From: Parabacteroides sp.
Lineage (GTDB): Bacteria > Bacteroidota > Bacteroidia > Bacteroidales > Tannerellaceae
DNA length: 64,000 nt
Direction of reading: 5' to 3'
Assembly (NCBI GenBank): GCA_017481945.1
Contig: JAFUOJ010000014.1
Location: forward strand, 124,001 to 188,000
The notes under the pieces are model-generated. The model saw nothing but the letters and a program-made list of their open reading frames with translations, was not told the origin of the DNA and ran no database searches. The position numbers were made by a program, and so were the translations under genes. Of this stretch, positions 42,417 through 51,100 are shown piece by piece. Positions within the stretch are counted from its first letter, which is position 1. The number at the start of each line of letters is the position of its first letter.

Positions 42417-43856
42417 ATGAAGAAAAGACTAAGAACTCAATTAGCTGTTTGTGGTGCATTTCTTGGGGTCCTCTCATTGCAAGCCCAAGAAAAGGTTGAA
42501 CAGATCATTGTTAAACAGAAATTAGTTGAACGTGTTGATAGCTCTTTGTTAGTCAATATGACTATGGATTTGAGCCAGTTGGAAGTCTCTTCCGGTCAGA
42601 GTGTTGTCTATACTCCGGTAATTGAGCGTGGAGACAGTGTTGTTGCACTTCCGCCACTAATCGTAAACGGTCGTGCACGTCATATCCTTTATCAGCGTAC
42701 AGAACGTAATCAAGTTGAGAATAACGAGTTTGAAATCCGTCGTTACAATGAAACGACACAAACTTTTGACTATCATGCTCGCATTCCTTTCCGTAAGTGG
42801 ATGGAAAAGTCGAATGTTGCAGTGGTAACAGACCTTTGTGGTTGCGGTTGGGAAGCCTTACAGAATGATAAATCTCCGCTTTTCCCGATCAATATGGCAC
42901 AGCCGGTGGTCTTGAAACCGATTATGGCGTATGTGACTCCACAGGCAGAAGCTGTCAAAGCACGTGCTTTGGAAGGAAGTGCATTCTTGGATTTCCCGGT
43001 GAACAAGATTGTCATCTATCCGGATTATCGTAACAACCCGGTAGAATTGAGAAAGATTCGTGAAACCGTAGAATCAGTTCGTAATGACAAGTATGCTACT
43101 ATTACGGAAGTATATATCAAAGGATGGGCTTCTCCGGAAGGAACTTATGCCAACAATACTTATCTGGCAGAAAACCGTGCCAAAGCATTACGTAACTACG
43201 TAGAAGGTTTGTATGACTTCAAAGATGCCCGTTTCACAGTAGACTTTGAACCGGAAAACTGGGAAGGTCTGACCAAACGTGTAGAAGCTTCTAACTTACC
43301 GGATAAGGATAAGATTTTGGAAATCATTCATGCAGACGAACCCAAGGATTGGGATGCTCGTGAATGGAAGCTGAAAGCTTTACCTTCTTATCAGACGATC
43401 CTTCGGGATATTTATCCGGCACTTCGTCATTCGGACTACGTTGTGAAATATACAATCCGCAACTTCTCTGTAGAGGAAGCAAAAGAGCTGATTTATACCG
43501 ATCCGAAGCAGTTAAGTTTGAACGAAATGTTTCAGGTTGCACAGACCTACGAACCGGGTAGTGACCGTTTCAACGAAGTCTTTGAAATCGCTGTTCGTAT
43601 GTATCCGAATGATCCGGTTTCAAACTTGAACGCCGCTTTGAGTGCAATCTCTACAGGACGTTATGACGCTGCCCGTCGCTATTTAGCGAAAGCACAAGAC
43701 TGTCCGGAGAAACAGTTGGCAGAAGCGAACCTGTTGATGATGGAAGGTAAATTGGATGAAGCTGAAAAGATTCTGAATAGCTTGAAGAATACTTCTTCTG
43801 TAGCAACACAGGTGGAAGAGAATTTGAAGCAGATTGAAGCAAAACGTAACGAATAA
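42417..43856 (+). CDS. DUF3868 protein with OmpA-like C-terminal domain
   Basis: 479 aa, signal peptide MKKRLRTQLAVCGAFLGVLSLQAQ. The N-terminal DUF3868 region is beta-rich (VYTPVIERGDSVVALPPLIV, RHILYQRTERNQVENNEFEIRR). The middle has an OmpA-like peptidoglycan-binding pattern (EVYIKGWASPEGTYANNTYLAENRAKALRNYV in parts). The C-terminus is helical and TPR-like (NDPVSNLNAALSAISTGRYDAARRYL). It probably anchors or assembles the fimbria in the periplasm. The next gene starts 13 nt later. Confidence 0.88.
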   Translation: MKKRLRTQLAVCGAFLGVLSLQAQEKVEQIIVKQKLVERVDSSLLVNMTMDLSQLEVSSGQSVVYTPVIERGDSVVALPPLIVNGRARHILYQRTERNQVENNEFEIRRYNETTQTFDYHARIPFRKWMEKSNVAVVTDLCGCGWEALQNDKSPLFPINMAQPVVLKPIMAYVTPQAEAVKARALEGSAFLDFPVNKIVIYPDYRNNPVELRKIRETVESVRNDKYATITEVYIKGWASPEGTYANNTYLAENRAKALRNYVEGLYDFKDARFTVDFEPENWEGLTKRVEASNLPDKDKILEIIHADEPKDWDAREWKLKALPSYQTILRDIYPALRHSDYVVKYTIRNFSVEEAKELIYTDPKQLSLNEMFQVAQTYEPGSDRFNEVFEIAVRMYPNDPVSNLNAALSAISTGRYDAARRYLAKAQDCPEKQLAEANLLMMEGKLDEAEKILNSLKNTSSVATQVEENLKQIEAKRNE

Positions 43857-43869
43857 AAACAGAAGCTTT

Positions 43870-45753
43870 ATGATAAATAAGATAACAATAGGTCTTTGGA
43901 TCTCTTTCTGCTGGCTCTTTTGTGCCTGCACAAATGAAACATTTGTCGCAGACGAGTCAGTGGTGGAAGAGGCGGAAGGTCCCTATTTCAAATTAACAGT
44001 GCACTGCCCGGAAGCAAATGATCCGGGTGTGCAGACCCGTTCAAACCCAACCGGAGGAGAGAATGGTGACGGTCATGAAGCGGGTCAGGACTATGAAACC
44101 TACATTGAAGACATTATGCTTCTTTTCTATCAAGGAACCAATGGCGTCAACTCTCCTGCCAGCACTTCCATAAAGAAGATAATGTATTTCAGTCGGGCTG
44201 ATATGATTGACGACGGAGAAACTGAACCAGTACGTGTCGGCTTACCGGGAGGTGAATATGATCTGTTGGTTATTACCAATACTGGTGATTTGCGTTCTCA
44301 ACTTCAGGGAAAGAACTTAGGAGAAGTTCGTGATTACCTGCAAAAAACGGCTTGGACAGAACAGCAAGGAAAGTACAGTCGCTTTGTGATGTCTTCTAAC
44401 GGACATACGGAAGATAAGGTTACTCTTTGCGGTGAGAACTATCGGGCAGAGACTCCGGCAACAGCTGTTGTAGAGGTAGAACGTCATGCTGCCCGTATCG
44501 ATATGCAGTTGAAGTACGACCTATATGATGTAAACGATGAGACATCCGGTAAAGCCTATGCGGTAGTAACCGGTGCTTTGATTGTCAATAAACTGAATGC
44601 CGGTTCTTACATGCTGAAGCGAGTACAAGCCTCCAATGCAACAACCGGAGGGTATGCTTTGGCTAACACTCGTGAATATTTAGGATTGGAACTACCGGAA
44701 TTCGGAGACCATCAGATCAATTATGTGATTGATCCGTGGAGCTTCCAGAAGACCATCGTCAATATCGATCGAAATGTCTTCAATCCTACTGCCCCTGGAG
44801 AGGGCAGTAGTTCGCTATCCTCTCTTTACGCGAACTACTTGACAAGCTATGGTACCTCTACGAAAAACTGGCCGTTTGAACCGGGCTTCGGGGAGAAGAT
44901 AGGGGATTGGTATCGTATCGGTTATACCTTAGAAAACGCAGTAGAGAAAGACGAACAGAGTCGTTTCATCAATACCGGAGTCGTCTTTAAAGCGGCTTAT
45001 GTACCGGAAAACTATTTAGTCTATGATACAGAAGGCAAAGTAGCCGGTACGAAACCGACCGGAGCAGAAGAGGCCTTTACCTTCTTTGCTTACGAAGGAA
45101 AGATCTATCAAACAGCCGAAGCTGTGATGGCAGCCTTTATGCCGAAAGGGGTAAACTATCTGTTTAACTATTCTTTTGCCGGCTTTACTTGGGCGAATGT
45201 ACAACACTACATCGAAGGTATTCCTGACAATGACCCGACAGGCTACAAGAACTACCTGCTTCGTCAGTTAGGTGGAAAAGTTTTAACAGCTACTTTGACT
45301 ACCGCTGAAGCCGAAGCACTCTCTTGGGAAACATTCATGTGGAAGGAATATGGATATTCTTATGACAATGGCGTATTGAAAGTGAACCAGAATAACAAAG
45401 ACACACGTCGTTTATTGGCTCGCTACGGTCTGCATACTTATGTCGACGGGGTTTGCTATTATCCCTATTGGATTCGTCACTCCAACAACAATGATGAAAC
45501 AAAGGGAATCATGGAGTATGCCATCGTTCGTAACAACATCTATAAATTACGCTTGAATGGTATTTATGGATTGGGCTATGACATCCCGTATGAACCTCCG
45601 TTTGAAGAGGAGCCGGAACCGGAAGATCCGGTAGACCCGACGCCACCTACTCCGACACCCGATCCGGAACCGGAGCCGGATCCACAGTTAATTCAAGTGG
45701 AAGTCGTTGTGAAGAACTGGGTAGAGTTATCCAAAGAGACTATTATTTTTTAA
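43870..45753 (+). CDS. Mfa1/FimA-type major fimbrial subunit
   Basis: 627-aa lipoprotein precursor. Signal with lipobox-like FCAC (Cys about 20) and a FimA/Mfa1 N-terminal domain (LTVHCPEANDPGVQTR; DIMLLFYQG; GLPGGEYDLLVITNTGD). The C-terminus carries a Pro/Glu/Asp linker (EEEPEPEDPVDPTPPTPTPD) and then VEVVVKNWVEL, resembling the terminal strand used for donor-strand assembly. It is presumably exported as a lipoprotein and cleaved at an Arg site by a gingipain-like protease. ATG 43870 is chosen; the reading to 43834 lies in the end of the preceding gene. Confidence 0.85.
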   Translation: MINKITIGLWISFCWLFCACTNETFVADESVVEEAEGPYFKLTVHCPEANDPGVQTRSNPTGGENGDGHEAGQDYETYIEDIMLLFYQGTNGVNSPASTSIKKIMYFSRADMIDDGETEPVRVGLPGGEYDLLVITNTGDLRSQLQGKNLGEVRDYLQKTAWTEQQGKYSRFVMSSNGHTEDKVTLCGENYRAETPATAVVEVERHAARIDMQLKYDLYDVNDETSGKAYAVVTGALIVNKLNAGSYMLKRVQASNATTGGYALANTREYLGLELPEFGDHQINYVIDPWSFQKTIVNIDRNVFNPTAPGEGSSSLSSLYANYLTSYGTSTKNWPFEPGFGEKIGDWYRIGYTLENAVEKDEQSRFINTGVVFKAAYVPENYLVYDTEGKVAGTKPTGAEEAFTFFAYEGKIYQTAEAVMAAFMPKGVNYLFNYSFAGFTWANVQHYIEGIPDNDPTGYKNYLLRQLGGKVLTATLTTAEAEALSWETFMWKEYGYSYDNGVLKVNQNNKDTRRLLARYGLHTYVDGVCYYPYWIRHSNNNDETKGIMEYAIVRNNIYKLRLNGIYGLGYDIPYEPPFEEEPEPEDPVDPTPPTPTPDPEPEPDPQLIQVEVVVKNWVELSKETIIF

Positions 45754-45773
45754 ATCCTTAAAATCGTAAAAGA

Positions 45774-46790
45774 ATGAAACGATATAAAACACTATATAGA
45801 ATGTTACCGGTGTGGGTTTTGTTGCTCCTGACTGGTTTATCCTCTTGTGATTATATTCACGATGATATTGACCCCTGTAAGCACTACTTCCGTTTTGCTT
45901 ATACCTATAATATGAAGTTTGCTGACGCCTTTACCCATGAGATGATCAATCAGGAAAAGGCGAAGAACGTACGCCTCTATATCTTTGATAAGGAGGGAAG
46001 CTATTTGCAAACGAAACTGTTTGAAGGAGAAACCTTGCAAACCAATCGCTACGAGTTGGATTTGGAACCGGGTACCTATCGCCTGTTGGCTTGGGGTGGT
46101 TTGAATGAAACTGACTATACATGGGAAGAACCGGCTGCCGGAAGCTCTATCGAAGATTTCCAGATGAGCGTAAAACGCAGTGCACAAAAGAGTGTGAACC
46201 GCGAACTGTTAGGACTCTTCCAAGGTGAAATGACATTGGAAATACCGGAAGAAACCTCTGAACATGTGATGTATTTGGTAAAGAATACCAATAAAATCCG
46301 CTTCATCTTTATTGACCCGAATACAGGTACTGAAAACTGGACGAAAGAAAGTTTCGAGGTAAAGGTCGTAACAAAGAACGGTGATTTGGCGTATGACAAT
46401 ACTCCGGTGACTGATACTGCCATCACTTGGTTACCCTATTACAGTGCATTGGAAAATGTAAAAGGAACAGACGGAACTTCTGTCTATACAGCCCTTTGTA
46501 CGGAACTGAATACATTGCGTTTGGTAGATACACAAGCCGGTGATTATTTGCAGATTCGCTATGCCGAAGAGGAAGAGGCTTTCTTGAGTGTAGACTTGAC
46601 CGATTTCTTATCTTTGACACAGATGGAATCTCATGATTTAAGCAGACAAGAATATTTGGATCGCCAGGATGAATATACAGTTTTGGTTTATGTCGATGTG
46701 ATGGGCGGTAAAGCACACTGCTTGGAAGTGATTGTAAACGATTGGGTCATTCGTTTGAACGATATCGATTTAGGAAAGGAGGAGTTGTAG
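45774..46790 (+). CDS. FimB/Mfa2 family fimbrial anchor lipoprotein
   Basis: 338 aa with signal and lipobox LTGLSSC (Cys about 25). The family blocks are CKHYFRFAYTYNMKFADAF, KNVRLYIFDKEGSYLQTKL, DLEPGTYRLLAWGG and QDEYTVLVYVDVMGGKAHCL followed by VIVNDWVI. FimB/Mfa2 anchors the fimbrial rod to the outer membrane and sets its length. It sits directly after the major subunit, the usual order. Next gene starts 4 nt later. Confidence 0.92.
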   Translation: MKRYKTLYRMLPVWVLLLLTGLSSCDYIHDDIDPCKHYFRFAYTYNMKFADAFTHEMINQEKAKNVRLYIFDKEGSYLQTKLFEGETLQTNRYELDLEPGTYRLLAWGGLNETDYTWEEPAAGSSIEDFQMSVKRSAQKSVNRELLGLFQGEMTLEIPEETSEHVMYLVKNTNKIRFIFIDPNTGTENWTKESFEVKVVTKNGDLAYDNTPVTDTAITWLPYYSALENVKGTDGTSVYTALCTELNTLRLVDTQAGDYLQIRYAEEEEAFLSVDLTDFLSLTQMESHDLSRQEYLDRQDEYTVLVYVDVMGGKAHCLEVIVNDWVIRLNDIDLGKEEL

Positions 46791-46794
46791 GCCT

Positions 46795-48126
46795 ATGACT
46801 GGACGCAATAGATATATATGCGCTCTCTTCCTGAGTCTTCTCTTTGGTTTAGGAAGCTGTACGGAAGAGAACTTGATAGACGAGGGGGGAACTCCTTCCG
46901 GCGAACAGGTCGCCCTCTCTCTACAGATTGGAGTGAGCGAAGGAAATGATGTCTCGCTGCAGACAAAAGCGACCAATGCGGAAAAGGGAGAACTGATCAG
47001 CACGCTGAAAGCATTCATCGTAAATGAATATGGCTATATCGAAACTGTGGTTCCTTTTACCTTTGCTGACGCACAGAAGGCAGAAATGGCAACCGGCGAT
47101 TTGGCCTCTTGTCTGTCTGATAAGTTCCTGTTGTATCCGGGAACCTATACGATATATGCTTTTGCAAACTGTGAAAAGCTGTCGGAGATGGAAGAGGTTT
47201 TGAAAACGACTCGTGGCAAGTTGACTCTACCCGATGTAGTGACTTGGCCCTATCAGGCTGCTTTCCAACCGGGAGGAACAGAAGGATTTATCCCGATGTC
47301 CGGAGAGAAAAGCTTTACGGTAGGTTATGAAGGAGGAACCGTTTCTGTTTCATTGGTACGCTTACTCAGTAAAATACAGGTGTCGTTCCGAAATACAACC
47401 GCAAAAGATGTGACTGTAGATTCTTGGAGTTTGGAAGAGTTTAATACGAAGATTAACCTGTTCCAGCAAAACTCTATTCAAGCAATGACAAGTGAAGCTT
47501 GGTCGATTGGTAAAAGTTATACTTCAAGTCCGATTACGATTGAGGCTGAAGAAAAAAGTGGAGTTACTGAAAAGTGGTTTTATGTTACAGAGTCAAAAAT
47601 GAATGATGGGTTTGCGATAACGCTTAATTCTTCAAAAATAGGTTCAGAAGGTAAAAAGTATACAAGTACAAAAACACTTTCTCGTAATCATATTTGGCCG
47701 ATAGAGATTCTGTTTTCAGACTATTACTTGGTGTTATCTGTACAAGGAGAGAATCCACCGATTGGAGGTTATCCGGCGGTTACAACAAAAGAATCTTTGA
47801 CGAATACATTGACTTGTAATATCGTAGGGGGTGGTCCGTTTGTCTTAACTCCAACATTGAGAGCGACAGCAGAAGAACAGACTGTCCCTGAAGTTACTTG
47901 GTCTGTTTCAGCCCCATCAAATAAATTAATTCAAGAGTTAAGTGTTGTGGTTGTGGAAGGAAAAAGTCAAATTGTAGGATGTATGGCTGGTTCACCTATT
48001 GTTGTTGGAGCGGAAGATGGAGAAAAACTAGTTTCGGATTCTAATTTTACTTTGACAGCAAAGGTTGGTGATAAAGAACTTGCTTCTTTTACTATTACGC
48101 TAAAGTTTGAGGATATATTTAACTAA
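46795..48126 (+). CDS. Fimbrial accessory/minor subunit lipoprotein
   Basis: 443 aa, signal with lipobox LLFGLGSC (Cys about 22), then a FimA-like fold: VALSLQIGVSEGNDVSLQTK, STLKAFIVNEYGYIETVVPF, LYPGTYTIYAFANCEKL. It is probably a minor subunit or tip adaptor joining the rod to the large protein downstream (compare Mfa3/Mfa4). From about residue 245 the gene becomes AT-rich (boundary near 47530), whereas the first half matches its upstream neighbours, so it is a chimera. Last residues (ELASFTITLKFEDIF) look like a terminal beta-strand. Confidence 0.75.
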   Translation: MTGRNRYICALFLSLLFGLGSCTEENLIDEGGTPSGEQVALSLQIGVSEGNDVSLQTKATNAEKGELISTLKAFIVNEYGYIETVVPFTFADAQKAEMATGDLASCLSDKFLLYPGTYTIYAFANCEKLSEMEEVLKTTRGKLTLPDVVTWPYQAAFQPGGTEGFIPMSGEKSFTVGYEGGTVSVSLVRLLSKIQVSFRNTTAKDVTVDSWSLEEFNTKINLFQQNSIQAMTSEAWSIGKSYTSSPITIEAEEKSGVTEKWFYVTESKMNDGFAITLNSSKIGSEGKKYTSTKTLSRNHIWPIEILFSDYYLVLSVQGENPPIGGYPAVTTKESLTNTLTCNIVGGGPFVLTPTLRATAEEQTVPEVTWSVSAPSNKLIQELSVVVVEGKSQIVGCMAGSPIVVGAEDGEKLVSDSNFTLTAKVGDKELASFTITLKFEDIFN

Positions 48127-48145
48127 TCAATAAATATAGAAGAAC

Positions 48146-51100
48146 ATGAAAACAAAATATAAACAATGGCTTCGCCCTCTCTTCCTGTCATTGCTTTGGT
48201 TATTGATAGGAAGTCCGGTGGTATGGGGACAAAGTTATACTATTAATCTTTCTTCTCAATCTAATATATTACCAGAAAAAGTAGATACGGTTTATATACA
48301 GGATGGAGTAGCTCGTGAATTATTTATTCCGGAATTAAAACTAAATGATGGTTCTAATTCAAATTATCAATGGTATGTTCGTTGGTATTTAGAAAGTGGA
48401 GAATCTATTAATGGTAAGTTCAAAACGACAGAGGTAACTATTGGTGATGTAAATGAAGGAGGAACAGCAACACCTGGAAAACATAAAGGTGCTTTGAAGA
48501 ATACTACAGATGGGAAGTCTTTAGTTTGGTATGATAAATTATATGTTGAGAAAGAGTTAAAATCTACTGCTACTGGTGCTTCTACTGTTTCTTACAAAGC
48601 AAGTAAGGTGGTTGATGATGTTGTTATTTGTGATGTCAGTATGAATCAAGTGACATCAAGCACGTCTGGGAATATAGTTACTATTACGGAACCAACTCTT
48701 TCTAAAAGGTATAAGTTTGTTATTCGAAATGCGACTATAATTGCAGATCGGATTAAGGCTGCGAATGGAGAAGGTATCGAAACTTATGAGTTGTTTGCTC
48801 CTAAAAATAGAGTAGGTGTGAATATTCAAATGAAAACGGCTCCTAATAATTATAGTTGGTATGACGGATCGACAATGAAGACAGGAACAAAATTTTGTTA
48901 TGTTGTTTCGAATAATAGTTCAAAAACATTGCAAGAAGGAAAACAGGTAATATCTATTGGAACTATAAATAATCGTACTGTAGTTAAAGTTTATCCTGAT
49001 AATACCAGTAATCCTCTTTTAGCAACTTTTATTATAAATCCATTGGAGGATGCAGGTTTTATGTTACAAGAACAGGTGGCAGAAGCAACCGACTCTCGTC
49101 GTAAACCAACAGAGTATGGATATTTGTATCAAGAAGTAGGTTCGGCTGATTTTGATATGAATAATAGGACTTCTGAGTTAATGACCGATAACAATATTTA
49201 TGGTTCTCCACTAAATACAGTAACTGAACCTGATAAAACAAATTATGCGTTCCTTGATCCTCAATTGACTCGCAGAACAGATGATAAGTATACTGCGTTG
49301 CAAAATCAATATGGTTTGTATCGTTCTGCAAATGTAAAGGATGTTTCAACTAATGATGTTAAAGGATATTTTTGGTTTACTTCTCTAAGAGGTGGTACTC
49401 CTGCTGGTACTGCAATTTATGATTTGACCTATTATAATACGGCAAGAAGAGAATTTGGGTTATTCTATTACATCGACGCTTCCAATGAACCCGGTCGTTT
49501 GGTCAAATTAAAACTTGATGGAACTTTATGTGCAGGTACAGAATTGATCGTCAATGCTTGGGTAAATGATATGACGACAGCAGACGATGATAAAAGTAAC
49601 GGTAAACCTTTACCTCCTAATATTAATATTAATTTTATTGGGGTTAAAGAAGGGACAGAAACCGTGTTACATCGGTTTACTTCTGGTGATGCATTAACTA
49701 GTTATAATAGCAGTGAAAAAACATCTGATGGTGAAGATATAAATAGCAATATTGGTAAATGGCAACAACTATGTTATTCATTTACGGTTGACCCTCAAAA
49801 GTATGACATTACTGCTTATGATGATTTTTATGTAGAAGTTCAGAATAATGCAGCTCATACGTATGGGGCTGACTATGCAATTGATGATGTACGTGTATAT
49901 AAAACTTTACCAAAAGTAGAAGCTTTTCAAGCTGATTTTTGTGAAGACAATGCTTCTATTTCTTCTTATTTAAAATTGAGAGCTCCTTTTGAACAGTTAC
50001 TAAGAAATATTGGATTAACTGAATTAAATGAAGCAACAAAAATAGTAACGGATAGTGATGAGTCTAATAACTTGGCTGAGACTTCAAATGGGGAATATTC
50101 TCATGGTTGGCACCCTCGTCATTATCATATGTACTATACGGTAACTTATAAAGAACATGATACCTGGAAATATCTTGGTTTAGATTATCATAGCAATCCT
50201 CATAAAGGAGGAAGTGATAATACGAAAGATAAAGATGCATTGTATGGAACGTCTGTTATATCTGCAAACTTTATTGATATGCCGACTCAAGCTCCTGAGG
50301 ATAGAACTCAATCTATAGCTTGGACTGAAGTAGTTGATGGTGTTAAGTATATTGTCTTTGATAGTATTCCTATTCATAAACATACGTATCAGGCGACAGA
50401 TGGAACAACTCGGGAGTTTGAAACTTTAGAATTAGGAAGGGATTATTTTATTCAGATATTCCCACAATTAGGGGAATCATCTGGTCGTGATACTCCTGAT
50501 GAACCATGTGCTATTGCTACTAAGTTTACCGTTCATAAATCATTAGAGCTGAAATATGGTGAGGTTCAGTTAGAAGATGTAACTATTTTGGAACCTGGAA
50601 ATACTATAACTGGTGTATTACGTTATCAAGATAAGCAATCTTTGGAATGGACCACTGTTCCAAATGCTGAGTTTGATTGGTATTATGGACCAACTGCTGG
50701 TATGCCAGAAGGGGAAGATATTACTTCTATGTTGAAAAAGCTTCGTGAAGACAAAAGGATAACAACTATTCAAGGATTAGAAAGTGCGTCTGGAGATAAT
50801 GATAATATTGTTAGCTTCTTTAAAACGAATAAGGATTATCTTAAATTAGGTGAATCTTCATTTACAATTCCTGCGAATCCGATTTATCAATTGACGGTAG
50901 TCCCGGTAATAACAGATGATTTAGTAGACGAAAATATTAATCTCTGTTATGAGGGTCGTACTTTGACTTTTGACCCAGTATTGGATCCTGGAGATCCGGA
51001 GGTTGATTATCCGGAACCTGATGATCCAGACCCAAATACTCCGGGAGATGAACCGACTCCAGAGAATCCAGACCCGGATCCTAAGGATCCAGAGGATCCT